Source: Zelopaecilomyces penicillatus (Eukaryota; Ascomycota; Sordariomycetes; Hypocreales; Pseudodiploosporaceae). Taken from it: a stretch of 64,000 bases of DNA. The stretch lies in contig VCCP01000003.1 of assembly GCA_005765155.1 (NCBI GenBank), forward strand, positions 2,418,001 through 2,482,000, given 5' to 3'. The notes beneath the pieces are model-generated. The model was not told the DNA's origin and made no database searches. It saw nothing but the letters and a program-made list of their open reading frames with translations. The position numbers were made by a program, and so were the translations under genes. The first letter of the stretch is position 1; the number at the start of each line of letters is the position of its first letter. This document shows, one piece after another, positions 30,798 through 45,208 of this stretch.

Positions 30798-32760
30798 TTA
30801 TTATTATATTAATTTAAATATAATCTAGGCTTTTAATTAACTTTTATAATAAGTATCTTATATTAAATAATATATATTAAAATTATTTATAAATATATCT
30901 TATTTATATAGCTAAGATATCTTTATAAATAATATAATTTATAATTTTTTATAATAGGGTTTAAAATATATAAATTATATTATAAAGATATCCTTATCTT
31001 ATTTTAATATAATATAAATGTAATCTTTATTTATTTATTATAATTATATTATAAGATTAACTCTTTTATAAATATAAATAATTATATAATAACTTTTTTT
31101 TAATAATAAATACCTTTACTTATAAATTAATTAATAATTCTTATATAATAATAATATTATATTCTTTATATAATTATATTAATATCTTAATTTTATTTCA
31201 GCCTTTTCTTTAATATTTTAATATAATATAAATAATATTATAAAAAAAGAAAATTATATAATCTTCTTATATTATTATTATTATTATAATATTTATTATA
31301 AAGGCTATAATTATATTTTATTTAAAACTAAAGATATTATTATTTATTTTAATATTAATAATCTTTTTTTTTAAAATAATTAATTATATTTTTAAAAAGT
31401 TTTATATTTATATTATAATAGTTTTATATTTATAATATTTATTATATTATAATATATTAAATTAAATTAAAGGAATTTATATTTATAAATCTTTTTAGAT
31501 TTATTTATATTAATATATTTCTTAAGATATATATTTATAAAAGCTATATATTAATTAATATAAATACTATAGCTTTATAATAGCTTATTCTTTTATATAA
31601 TATATTTATTAATCCTTTTAAAGTATATAGTTTTATTTTTACTATAAAAATAATATATTATCTTTATTTTATTATAAATATAAGCCTTATATTTATACTT
31701 AAGATATTTAAAATATATTATTAATTAAATTATTTTATTTAAGATTTATATTTATAAAAACCTTTCTTAAAAAAAAGCTTTTTTTAATTAATTAATTTAT
31801 ATTTTTAAAGATAATAACCTTAAAGAAAATATTAATTTTATAATAATAATATTATAAGATAATTTAATATATATTTTTAATATTAATTTAATTAGATTTT
31901 ATTAATAGATTTTAATTTTTATATTATTTTTATTTTATAAATATAATAATAATATTAGAATTCCTTTAATTAATATTAAATAAACCTTTATAATATTTAA
32001 GATATTTAATTTAAGTATTAAAAATTAAATAATCTTATTTATAATCTATTAAAAATAAAATTAATAAAAGTTATTATAATATTATTATTTAATAGATATT
32101 TAATTATAATTATATTCTTATAATTTAATATTATAATAAAAGTATTAAGATTCTTTTTGATTAATCTATTTATAATATTATCTTTAATTATTAATTTAAT
32201 AATTAATCTATAAATATATTTTTAAAATATAATCTTTATAATAAAAATATTAATTACTTTTAATATCTTTTTAATTATTATTATTTAAATAGATTAATTT
32301 ATCTTTTTTATAATATTAAATTCTTTTACGATTCTTATAATAATCTTTTTAATCTTTATATTTAATTATTAAAAATAATAAAATATATATAATATTATTA
32401 ATAAATATTTAAAATTAATATATTTATTAAATTACTTATATAAATATATTCTTATTAATTAATAAATATTAAAATTCTTTTTTAATCTTTAATTTCTTTT
32501 AATTTATATTTTATTGATAATTTAATATTATAGCTTTTTTAAAATCTTATTAATTTTAATATATTTAAAGTTATAAGTATTATAGTCTTTAATATATTAA
32601 TATATATAATATCTATCTTATCCCTTATAATATCTTTTTCTATATTATTATATAATATTATAATTAAAAGTAATTAATACTAATAACTTTATTTTTTATA
32701 TTAATTTATATTTTAAAGATAGTGTTATTAAATATAAGGCTTATAATTTAATTTAAGATT

Positions 32761-33235
<475 letters not shown>

Positions 33236-34904
33236 TCTACTTTTAAACTTTATTATAGCTATTCTTTTAAATATATAAATACTTATATCTTAAATATATT
33301 TTATTCTTTTATAATTATATTTAATATTAAATAATAAAATAGATTTTAAAAATTAAATTAATTTTTAAATTATTTATTTTTTTAAAATATAAATAATTAA
33401 ATTTATAAAAATATTATATTTAGTTTTATATAATAATATAATAATATCAACTTTAATAATAAAATTAATTTAATTATTATTAATATTTTTAAATTAATTT
33501 CTTATAAGTTAAAGCTAAAATAAAAAATATAATTATATTTTCTATAGAAAGTCTTTTATATACTTATATATTTATAATATTATATATTTTTATTATAATA
33601 AAATATAAAAAAAGTAAATTTTCTTATTTTTATTTTATATAAATCTATTAATATAAGCTTTAATAAAAATAATATTATTTTTAATAAAAAAGACTTTCTT
33701 TAATAGCTTTAAACTTAAATTTAATAAAATAAAAGATTTATTATTTATATTATTATTATTAAATTATAAAGATAATTATAAAAGAGATTATATTTTAATA
33801 TCTTAAATATTTATAATAATTAATATTTAATAAAATAATAATAAAATAAAAGGCTTTTAGAAATATAAATATTTAATAGATTTTTATTAAATATATATAT
33901 TATTATTTTAAAATTATAGTTTTAATAATAATAAAATTAAATTAAAAATAATTCTTTTTATTATTAAATATTAATATAATTATTTGTTATTATTATATCT
34001 TTTTTTATATTTAATTTTATATTATTAATTAAGATTATAATAAAAGCTTAAAGATATTTTTATTAAATAATATAATTTATAAAATAAATAATATTATAAA
34101 ATTAAAAGACTTTATAAAAATAAATCTTTTAATTTAAAAATATATTCATTATAATTATTAAAACCTTTATATAAATAAACTTTATAATCTTATAATTATA
34201 TAAGTATTTATTAAAGCTTTATAAATAATTAATTTATAATATTATAAATTAAAATATTTATAATATTAAAGTAATTTTTAAATAAGTTTAAAGCTATATT
34301 AAAGATTTATTTATTATAGAAAATAATATAAAGGTATTTTCTAAAGATTCTTGATATAAATAATATATATAAGATTAATTATTTTAAATTTTATTATTTT
34401 TAAATTCTAAATTTTATTAATTAAATATCCTTTATAAATCTTATTTTTTATCTTATTAATAAAAGAATATTATAGATTTTAATAGCTTTATAAATAACTT
34501 AATAATTTTTAAAATTAATTAAATATTAATATATTATATATTATATATTATTATTATAAATAAAAAAATAACTTTAAAAAAAGCCTTAAATAATATATTC
34601 TTAGCTTTATAATAATAGTTTTATATTTATTATATTAAATATTAATACAAAATTAAAGATTAAATTATATTAAAAAGATTTAATTAATCTTAAACCTTTA
34701 ATATTATAAAGATATTAAAATTAATAATTATCTTATTATATTAAAAATAAAATAATAATTAATTAAAATTAATATAATCTTTAGTTTTAATTTCAATTTT
34801 AATAATTAAATAAATATTTCTATATATAATAAATTAATATTTATATATATTATAAAATATTAATTTCTTTAAAATATAATAGAATTTAAAAGTAATTTAT
34901 AATA

Positions 34905-35720
34905 TTATTATTCTTAATCTTATAATTATATTAATCTAGTTTTTATATTTAAATTAAATTCTTTATAAAATATATAATTCTTTTTAATTTAATAAATAAA
35001 AAATCCTTATTCTTTTTTATAATAATACTTTCTTTTTATATTATTAAAATTTTATTTTTTATTTTTTTATATATAATAAATCTTATTTTTATATTTAATA
35101 ATTAAAAAAGAATCAATTTAATATATATAATATCTTTATATTTATTTAATTAAAATTAAATAATTAAGGATTAATTAAGCTAGCTTTAAGATTAGATTAT
35201 TATATATTATATCTTTAATAAGATATAATTAATTTATTTTAAATCTTTTATTATAAAGATTATTTTAAGGCTTTTTAAATATAGGATTCTATTAATTTTT
35301 ATAAAATTCTATTTTTTATATATTTTTAATAGTTTTATAATTTATTATTATTCCAAAGTATTATTATTATATAAATCTTATTTCTTTCTTTTTTTTTTTT
35401 CTTTTTTAAACTATTTTAATAGATAAGGTCTTTCTTTTTTTTTTCTCTCTCTTCTCTTCCTCTTTTTTAAGCTAAAGGTATTAGCTATACCCTTATATTA
35501 CTTAAGTATTTAATATATCTAGTATATTTTTATATAGTACTTTCTAATAAATTATTCTTATTATTATCTTATTATTTATTTAATTAGTATTAAATAGCTA
35601 ATAATACTATAATTATCTCTTCTCTTATTATTATAAAGAATATTATATTTTTATAATTTTCTTTCTTTTTATATAATTTAAGCTAGATTTAATAAATAAA
35701 TATTAAAAAAACAGAATCCT
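34905..35720 (+). repeat. Dispersed repeat family L, copy 3
   Basis: Aligns with 20,490-21,430 from the TTATATTAATCTAG edge onwards. It contains a pure C/T run of about 40 bases at 35,429-35,468, in which C survives because CpT is a poor RIP target. The right end at about 35,720 is approximate. Confidence 0.6.
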
Positions 35721-36062
35721 TTAATATATATTAAAATAAATGTTATTATTTATATTTTTTATTATTATTTATAAATATTATAATTTATATTATCTTAAGC
35801 TTTATTTTAATCTTTAAGCTAGCTTTAAATATTTATTTATTAATATTAAATCTTAATATAAAGATATAAAAAAAGAATTATTTAAATCCTCTTTATTATT
35901 TAATTACTTTAAAAAAGCCTTTTAATAAACTATTATATAGGTTATTAAGAGGTTTTTATAAGATTATTATATAAGGTATTATAAGTTATTATTAGGCTAT
36001 TATATAAGCTATTAAACAGGTTATTAAATAGGCTATTATAATATTATTATTAGGCTATTATT

Positions 36063-36067
36063 ATTAT
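36063..36067. repeat. Target-site duplication ATTAT (left)
   Basis: Repeated at 42,143-42,147, directly outside the other LTR of the copia element. Confidence 0.6.
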
Positions 36068-36543
36068 TATAATTTATAGTATAAGGTTATAATTAAAGCT
36101 AGTAGCTATAGTAGTGGAAGAAAGGCAGTGAATAGTTATTTAGAGTGAATTCTAAAGAAAACAAGAAAGAAGTAATTATATTATTAATATAGAAAAGAAA
36201 CCAGGATTTAACTAGGAATCTAACTATCTTATATATCTAATTAATACTAAGATTATTTAGAATTATTTTAGTATTTTAAATAATATTTATTTAGAATTTC
36301 TAAATATTTTAAATATAAAGAAGAGAAGGGATATAAAGGATAAGCCCTTATTTTTACTAGTCTAGCCCTATATAGCAGATCGAGCTGCCCGGGGATCTTA
36401 GGTCTTACAGCAGGTCTGACTGCTATAAGGTAGCAGGTCTGGCTATTAGGCTATAATAGGTTTAGCTATTAAATTATAGCAGGTCTATCTGCTAAAGGAT
36501 AACAGGTTAAGCTATTATATAAAAAACCTATTTATTTTTAATA
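36068..36543 (-). repeat. Left (3') LTR of the copia element
   Basis: 476 bp, direct copy of 41,725-42,142 but 58 bp longer because it has six hairpin units (36,374-36,518) where the other has four. The polypurine tract is adjacent on the minus strand (CTCTCTTT on the plus strand at 36,544-36,551), which fixes this as the 3' LTR. Confidence 0.85.
36374..36518. repeat. Array of six GC-containing hairpin units in copia LTR
   Basis: Units of about 16 bp, such as AGCAGGTCTGACTGCT, recur every 23-30 bp. Each can pair its AGCAG with CTGCT. This is among the most G+C-rich stretches of the block, with a CCCGGGG run at 36,388-36,394. Confidence 0.85.
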
Positions 36544-39500
36544 CTCTCTTTAATAAGCTATATAATATATAGCTAGCTTTTCATAAAGGGTTTTTATAGG
36601 TTTAATAGGCTTAAAAAGCCTTAAAAAATAAGGCTTATTAAGGCTTTAATTAATCTATTAATAGATATAGCTTTAATTATAAGATAATTTATCTTAAATA
36701 GCCTATTAACTACTTTTTATCTAATATAATAAAATGTTAATAAAGTATACTTTATTTAGATATATTAATTAAGGTTTTTAATATTATTTATAAAGATTAT
36801 ATTATTATAATATAGATTTATAAGCTATTAAAAAGGGATTTTTAGCTTTATAAAGAGCTTAGAAAGCTATTTTAGCTTTTTTATAGCCTTTACTAAAGTA
36901 TTTAATTTAGCCTTTATAATTAAGAGAGTTATAATAATCTATCTTTTTAATTTCTAATAAATAGATTTATTTACTAATTTAAAAAGATATCTATAAATAG
37001 ATTTATTAATAGCTTTATAGCCTATAAAATTATTATTTAAATAGCCTAATAATTAAAGAGCTAGCTATTTAACTTATATAAGATTTAAAGCCTTATAAAA
37101 AATAACTAGTTCTTTAAAGCCTTTTAAATATTTTAAAAGATTCTTAATTATATTATAATAATTAATATAGCTTTATTATATATAATAAGAAAATTATTAA
37201 ATTAAAAAGGCTATATTAAGCTTAAAAGTAGTATAAGATATATTAAAATTAATATAATTATAGCTTTGTTTTAGCCTAATTATAATTAATTTAAATCCCT
37301 AAAAAAAAGCTATAAAATCTTTATTTTTTATAATAAAGATCTTATTTAATAAATATTTTAGCTTATTAATATAAAATAGATTAGATCCTATAATAAAATA
37401 ATTATTAATATAGATAATAATAAAGATATTAATTTAAGTATTAATAAAGATAGCTAGATTAAAGATTAAGGATTAGAATCTTAAAATAGCTAATAGCTTA
37501 ATTAATTACTATTATTATTTATAAGGGCCTTACTTTAGCCTATATAAAGCTTTTTTTAATAGAATAACCTATTTTATAATAGGGTTATAATTTAATTTAG
37601 TTAATAAGGCTATTAAAGGCTGATTTTTTAAGGTTTAAATCTTTATAAAAAAAAATCTTTTAAAAAATCTATAAAAATATCCTTAGATAACTAGCTATTT
37701 AGAAAAGCCTTTATAAAATTAATTTATTTAATTTCTTAATTATAAAAGACTATTAAAGCTAATAAAATCTATTAAATAAAGAGAATATTAATAATTATAA
37801 AGGTTTTAAAATAATCTTTTTTTTAATTTATATAAAATCTTTTATAATAAGCCTAGCTTTATATTTTAAAGACTGATTTTATAAATTCTTTTTAAGTTTA
37901 AGAATAAGCTTAATTTTTAGGGTTTTTTAATCTTTTAAAATCTTTAAAAAAAATATATATAACTTTAACTTATAGAATCTAATAAAATTTATTATAAATA
38001 ATATTAATCTATTATTTTTTAATAAAATCTTTTAAGGCTTATTTTTAATTAATAGATTTTAAAGAAATTTAAATAATATATTTTACTTTTAGCTTATAAT
38101 AAATATCTATAAAATAAATAAGATTTAATTATATAAGCTTAGGGTCTTTTAATAGCTATAATAATTATACTAAGGGCTATAATAAGGGTTATAATAACTA
38201 TAAAGGCTATTATAGTATTTATAGCAGCTATTATAATAATTATAATATAGATTTTAATAGCTATATAAATCTTTTAGCTTGATTAAGAGCTTATAAATTG
38301 GCTAGATCTTTTAAAATAAATTAATCTATTAATTTTAATAGAATATAAAGCTCTTTTAATTCTTTTTTTAAATTAAAAAAGCTTTAAAAACTATAAAAAT
38401 TATCTTTAAAACCCTAGTTTATAAGGCCTATTCCTTTTATAATATAAAGAAAAAAGATCTTAATTATCTATTAATAAAAAAGTATATAAATTAAATAAAT
38501 ATTTTTATTTAATATAATTAATAGTTTAATTAATTTTATTTTAGGGCTTAATTTAATACTTTATTAATATTTTTTAATAAGGATAATAATCTTATAATAA
38601 GCTTTAATAGCTTTATAAACTATTAGATTTAACTTATTAGCTATTAAAGCTAGTTTTAGCTCTTATAAAAAGAGTTATAATAAGCTAAGATCCTTATTTA
38701 TAATTATTATATAATTAATAAGATTAATTATAATAAATAAAAGAATAGTTTAAAAGAATAATAATAATTAAGCTTAGATTATAATAGTTTATAATTAATT
38801 TAATATAACTTTTATAAAATATTTTAATAAGCTATTTTATTTATAAATATAAAGGCTAGATATATTAAAGTTAATATCTTTATTTATTAATTAATCTTTT
38901 AATAATATTAAGATTTCTTTTTTATTATTAAAATATAATTATAAAAGGTATTTTTATAATAGGCTTTTAGCTTTTTAAATAAACTCTTTATAATAAAAAA
39001 AATAATATAATCTTTCTTATTTAATAATAAAAGAATCTTTTAATAATAGGATTTTCTTTTTATTAAAATAAATCTTATAAAAACCTTATTATATATAAAA
39101 GGTTAGTTTTATTTAAAAAGTATCTTTCTTTATAATCTTTAATACTTTTAATAAATCTAGAATTAGATTTTTAAAGGGTTTATATATTAATTTAGCTTAT
39201 ATATAAGCTAAATAAAAGAAATCTATTTCTTTTATAATAATAAAATTAAATAAGCTTATTAAAATTTTAATAATCTTCTTTAATAATTATAGGCTTATAT
39301 AATTAAGATAAATATATTAAATTCCTATTAATTATTATAGCTTTTAATAACTAGTTTTAATTAAAAAACCTATAATTCCTTTTAAAATAATATTTTTAAT
39401 AGATTCTAAAAGGGATATAATATCTTTTAATAGATTTTATAATAAGCTTAAATCTAGATTAAGGCTTTCTAATATATATAAGCCTAAAATTTTAAGGCTT

Positions 39501-41724
39501 TTTATTAATTCTAGTAGTTATTTAATTAATTTAAAAGGCTTAATAAGATCCTTATATATATTAAAGAGGGGTTTAAAGGTAATTTTAATTATTATTAAAT
39601 AGCCATAATAATAGTTAAAAAGCCTTATAAATTTAAATATAGATTTCTTTTTTTATTAAAGAAAAAAGCTATACTTAATAAAGTTTAATAGGTTATAATA
39701 GATTTAATTTATTATAAATAGCTTCTTTTATAAAAATATACTATTAAAGGTATAATACTTTATCTTATTTATTATATTTATATCTATATTAAAAATATAT
39801 AATATATTTTTTAATTTTAAAGTATTATAAATCCTGGATTTAAGCTTTATAAATATTATAAATATAACTATTTTAAATCCTTTTAAATAAATAGGATTAT
39901 TATTAATTATTATAAACCTTGATTTTTTATTATAGGTATTATAATTAATAAAAAGGATTCTATTATTAATAATATAATATATTAAGCTAGTATTATATAA
40001 TAAGGTATTCTTTAGACTAGTATTATAATAAATATTATAGATTAATTCTTTAAACTTTATAGCTTTTAAATCTTTTATATTAGATTTAAAATTAAAGCTT
40101 TAAATACTAGCTATAATATTCTAATTATTTATAAATAAATTATAAGTATTTATTATAAAGAAAATTTTATTAGATTCTTTATTATTAATAGTAGGCTTTT
40201 TTATTTTTTTATTCTTTTAAAAAGGCTTATAGGGTTATTTTTTAATAGATTTAAATAATTTTTCCTTTTTTTTAAGGTCCTTATAGGTCTTTTTAAAAGA
40301 TTCCTTAACTTCTCTAGCTTTATAAAAGCTAGCTTTTATAATTAAAGAGCTTTTATTTTATAGCTCTTTTAATAAATCTATTATAAGAAACTATAAATTT
40401 AAAGTATTTAATATTAAATTAAATATTATATAGATTTTAATATTATTTCTTTAATACTTAATCTATTATAAAAAAGTATTTTTTATAGCTTTTAAATATT
40501 AATTTATTTAATCTATAAGCTTTATAATAATTAAAGCTAATTATAATTTAATAAATTAAATATTAAATTTATTATTAAATATCTTTATAAAGCCTTTATA
40601 ATTATTAAAATTAAGCTTATAAAAGGTATTATAAAGGGTTTTATATTATAGGATAGTATTATAATAGTATTATTTATAAAGTAATTAATAAGCTTTTAAA
40701 AGGGTTTTAGCCTAGTTTATAAAGATTTATAAATACTATAAATAACTATTATAAAATAATAGAAATAAAATAATTTAATAATAATTATTAAGGCTAAGGC
40801 TTATAATAGGATTTAATAGAAAAGTAAATAATTTAAATACTTATAATTAAATTAATAAGGTTTAAAGCTATTAATTATAATTATTAAAGCGCTTTAATCT
40901 ATAAGCTTTTAAAAAGGCTTATATTTTCTTAAATAGCTCTTTTAAAGCTAGATCTCTTAATATATTAATAGATTATATTAATTATAATAATAATTAAGAT
41001 AATTTAAATTAAGATTATAATAATTCTTTAATAGTTTTAATAGCTATAATTATTATAAATTAAATTTATAGTTATTATAATTATTATATAAGCTTTTATA
41101 TTTAAGATTAAAGAGCTTATAATTTTAATAAATTCTTTTTTATTAAAAGATCTTAATTTAATATTTTTAGGGTTAGATTATTATAATTAATAATTATAAT
41201 AATATAATAGAAAAATAAGCTTTTAAAAATAAGCTTATAATTATATAATAATATTATAAATAATTAAAAATTTATTTATAATAATACTATAAGTAATTAG
41301 GTTTTAATAAGAACCCTAAAAATAATTAATTAATTAAAAGAGTATTAGATATAAGAATTATTTATTATATATTAATTATAATTAGTTTATAATATAATTA
41401 ATATAATATCTTTATTTAATTAATTAATTTTAATAGTTTTATATAAGCTTCTTATAAAATTAATTAATAATTTAAGTAATTAATTATATTTAATATAATT
41501 AATAAAGCTATAATTTATAATTCTATAAATTTATATTAATAATTTATAAATCTAAAAATAAATTATATTATTAGTTTAAGGTTTAATTTTTATATATATA
41601 GATTTTTTATAATTTTTAATTAATAGGAAATATAAATCTAATATATAAAGAGATTAAAAATAATAATAAAAAGAATCTTTTTTTTATAGTCTAGAATAAT
41701 TATTCTTTTAGGTTTATAATCTAT

Positions 41725-42142
41725 TATAATTTATAGTATAAAATTATAATTAAAGCTAGTAATTATAGTAATAGAAGAAAGATAATAAATAATTATCTAA
41801 AATAAATTTTAAAGAAAAGAAGAAAGAAATAATTATATTATTAATATAGAAAAGAAATTAGAATTTAATTAGAAATCTAGCTATCTTATATATTTAATTA
41901 ATACTAAGATTATTTAAAATTATTTTAGTATTTTAAATAATATTTATTTAGAATTTCTAAGTATTCTAAATATAAAGAAGGGGAGGGATATAAGAGATAA
42001 GCCCTTATTTTTATTAGTCTAGCCTTATATAGCAGGTCTGGCTGCTAGGCTATAGCAGGTTTAGCTGCTAAGCTATAGCAGGTCTGGCTGTTAGAGGATA
42101 ACAGGTTAGGCTGTTATATAAAAAACCTACTTATTTTTAACA
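41725..42142 (-). repeat. Right (5') LTR of the copia element
   Basis: 418 bp, with four hairpin units (about 42,031-42,116) and a preserved terminal CA at 42,141-42,142. The internal flank at 41,708-41,724 should hold the primer-binding site; its RIP-altered reverse complement does not allow a confident tRNA assignment. Confidence 0.85.
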
Positions 42143-42147
42143 ATTAT
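42143..42147. repeat. Target-site duplication ATTAT (right)
   Basis: Matches 36,063-36,067. Confidence 0.6.
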
Positions 42148-43469
42148 ATAAACTTTTAGATATATTATTAAAAGGTTTAAAAATAAAGCTTTTATTTTCT
42201 TTAAAAGAGTTTTTTATAAAGTATTTATTTATTTTTATACTTTTATATTAAATTTTAATATTATAAATTAAATATATAAAGCTAGTATTAAATTAAAAAG
42301 AGTATAAGCCTTTATATCTATAAATAATAAAAAATATATTTATATATATATTTTAACATATATTTTTAAATAAATATATATTTTAATATAAAAAATAAAT
42401 AAAATATTATTTTAATTAATAAATTAATAACTTTAAAAAAATAAAAAAATAAAATTTAAACTCTTATTTAATTAATAAATATATAAATCTTTTTTAAAAT
42501 TAATTTAATATAATAAATAATTTAATTAAATATATATATATATTATAAAAAGATTATTATAATATAAATATATTAATAAATTTAATATAATAATATAATT
42601 ATTAATTTAATTAATAAATAATATTATTTAATCTTAAATATAATTTTATTATTAATTTATAAATCTATATTATTTAAATCTTATTATAATTATTTTATAT
42701 AATAATATATACTTTTTTATATTTATTTTATTTTATAAAATTTAAAATTTAAAAAAATATTTTATAAAATAAATATTTATTATTAATAATAATTTAAAAA
42801 GCTATTAATAAAGATTATCTTATTTATTATAAAAGATTTTAATTAATTTAATTATTAATATTTAAAAAAAAATACTTTTTTTTAGATATATAATCTTAAT
42901 ATTATTAAAAATCCTTATAATTATTTATTTTTAATAATAAATAAAAAGTTATTAATATTATTTAAGTTTAATATAAAAATTTTTAATTTTAATTTTAATT
43001 TTATAAAATTGTTATAAATATAATAATTTATCTTATATAAGCTAGTTAGCTTTATAAAGATTAAACTTTAATATATAAAAGTTTTTAAAAATTTAAGATT
43101 TAAAAAGCCTTAAATTAAATCTTATCTATTAATTAATTAATTAATTATATAAGAGATTTATTTTATATATTAAAAATAAAATTATTATTATTATTTTTAT
43201 TATAAATTATTAAATATTTTAATATAATATATTATAATTCATATATATAAATATAATAAAGTTAATATAAAAGAGATAATAATAACTTTATATATAAATA
43301 ATAATTTCTTTATATTTATATAATAATATTATATTTAAGAAAGCCTGATTATATATATAATTTAATAAAACTTTAATAAATATAATTATTATATATTAAA
43401 ATTTATTTAAAAATAAGTTTTAATATAATTAATTATATATAATATAGACTTATCTAAAACTATTTAACT

Positions 43470-43647
43470 GGTTATAATATATCTAGTCCAAGGTATTAAT
43501 TAATATTAGCTATAATACATTAAGTATTAAAGTGATGACAGATGAGCCTAATAGCTGTAACAGTTATTTCTGTTATTGTCAATCCACCCCTGCTCATACA
43601 GATATAGTATTTGTTAAATCATAGTGTGCAGCGTTGATTGAGACTCA
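43470..43647 (+). promoter_or_regulatory. ETR1 upstream region
   Basis: About 180 bp between AT block 2 and the ATG. A short imperfect palindrome, AGCTGTAACAGTTATTTCTG, lies at about 43,553-43,572. No standard promoter box can be assigned with confidence. Confidence 0.45.
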
Positions 43648-44963
43648 ATGGTGAAACTTCATTACCCGTGTTTTCATATGTCGAGTTTTCAAAGGCTGCA
43701 TCGTAGCTCTATATCTTGCCAGCCTAGCTGTCTGACCAAAGTGGCTATTCGTCGAAAGTCTGGTCCCTATGGCTATACCCAAGCAAAAGCACTTGTCTTT
43801 TCCAAGAATGGTGAACCCTCGGATGTTTTGTCGTAAGTTCTCCCATTAAACCAATTCCACGAGGATGTGGGCGTGTCTGAGACAGCTTCTTTAGACTTCA
43901 TACTCATTCCATCTCGCCCACTCTATCGTCCAACTCTGTTCTTGTCCGCTCTCTCGCTGCGCCTATCAACCCCGCGGACATAAACACAATACAAGGAACG
44001 TATGGCTCTAAGTTACATTTTAGCTCTCTTATCGGGACTACTGAGCCGTCTGCTACCCCTGGAAACGAGGGTGTTGTAGAAGTGATGGCGACGGGTGATC
44101 CATCTTCGCCCTTCAGGAGGGGCGACTGGGCTGTTCCCATTGTGTCGCACTTCGGTACATGGAGAACTCACGCTGTTGCCGGCGTCAGTGATCTTTTGAA
44201 GATAAACAAAGATGGATTAGTTCCCAGCCAAGTGGCGACTGTTAGTGTTAACCCTTGCACGGCTTATCGTATTCTAAGATCCTATGGTCCCAATGCCGGG
44301 ATCAAGTCCTCTTTTGGGATGCGACCTCTTCGGTTAGATAGTGGCGAGTGGTTCATCCAAAACGGCGCAAATTCAGGTGTAGGTAGGGCTGCGATTCAAT
44401 TTGCCAATTTATGGGGACTGAGAAGTATCAATGTTATTCGACAAAGAGCATCGCAAGAAGCCTCGGATGTATTGAAGCGAGATCTTTATGACCTTGGTGC
44501 TGATGTTGTGGTGTTCGAGGCCGATTTTTTATCTCGTGATTGGGGCGATAGACTTGCAGAAATTACCCGAAACGGGCGGGAGAAAATCTTGCTGGGACTC
44601 AATTGTGTTGGCGGCAAATCTGCAACCGGTATTGCCCGATCTCTAGATGAAGGGGCTACTATGGTATCCTACGGTGGTATGGCTAAACAGCCCTTGTTTT
44701 TGCCTGTGGGGCTTCTGATCTTCAAAGATATTCGCTTCGTTGGTTTTTGGTTGTCTAAATGGAATGAACAGGATGTACCTGGGCGAAAGCACATGATTGA
44801 TGATATCCTCAACCTTGCCAGAAATAGCAAGTTCCATGTTGCACCCATAAATGAAGTTAAATGGAACTGGGATACGGCAGCAATGGACCTCAAGGCTGCC
44901 GTCCAACAGGGACTTGAGGGGTTTAGGGAAGGGAAGAACATGTTCATCTTTGGAAATACGTGA
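43648..44963 (+). CDS. ETR1: Mitochondrial 2-enoyl thioester reductase Etr1
   Basis: NADPH-dependent reduction of trans-2-enoyl thioesters, the last step of mitochondrial type II fatty-acid synthesis, which feeds lipoate formation and respiratory competence. Two exons, 43,648-43,832 and 43,895-44,963, with a 62 bp intron (GTAAGT donor, TTTAG acceptor), encode 417 residues of the MDR fold. The N-terminus is basic, with hydroxylated residues and no early acids, consistent with mitochondrial import. A second ATG at 43,678 (residue 11) would still leave a presequence. The motif INPADINTIQGTY (residues 86-98) carries Y98, which corresponds to the catalytic Tyr of yeast-type Etr1. NGANSGVG (218-225) is the nucleotide-binding loop, and NCVGGKSATGIAR and YGGMAKQP are further family signatures. 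The C-terminus LEGFREGKNMFIFGNT is typical. No damage seen. It converges with VPS34, with 245 bp between stops. Confidence 0.93.
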
Positions 44964-45208
44964 ACAGCGGCATGAGGCTTATTGTCGAGACACTACCGCT
45001 ATATCATGCTCGTGAAACAGATGTGAGAATTGCAGACTGTCGTTTGACAGATTACGATGGACGACTATTTACTAGGCGATAGCCTTTAGGGACACTGTGT
45101 ATCTAACCGGGAATTAGCTTTCACATATTCAACATTGTGCTAGGTCAAAGATAGTTTGCCGATATCTCGTTTTTACAGCAGAAAGGGCCAATGAAAGACC
45201 AATAAAGG
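44964..45208. other. Intergenic 3' region between ETR1 and VPS34
   Basis: 245 bp of normal composition separating two convergent stop codons. It holds both 3' ends (an AATAAA on the minus strand would be TTTATT here; none is obvious). No other frame or RNA gene seen. Confidence 0.7.

Larger units (their letters stand above)
36068..42142 (-). mobile_element. Ty1/copia retrotransposon, inactivated
   Basis: Paired LTRs with five-base target duplication. The internal part is read on the minus strand. A reverse-transcriptase remnant spans about 37,560-37,100: LYRLK (family LYGLKQ), then IFIIIYINNYFIIGS (family IVYVDDLLITGS; aspartates turned to asparagine) at about 37,396-37,425, then KLKYLLNKIF. 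RT lies close to the 3' LTR, with RNase H remaining between them, and more than 3 kb of gag, protease and integrase sequence lies on the other side. This is the copia order, with integrase before RT. All frames are broken by RIP-type stops. The LTRs are much less mutated than the interior and keep CpA and CpG sites. The right LTR ends in an intact CA. A second, truncated copy lies at 51,948-53,939. Confidence 0.85.

Noticed and set aside
36374..36518. CRISPR-like array (short palindromic repeats at regular spacing)
   Set aside because: Units lie inside retrotransposon LTRs, spacers are not unique, and the genome is eukaryotic.
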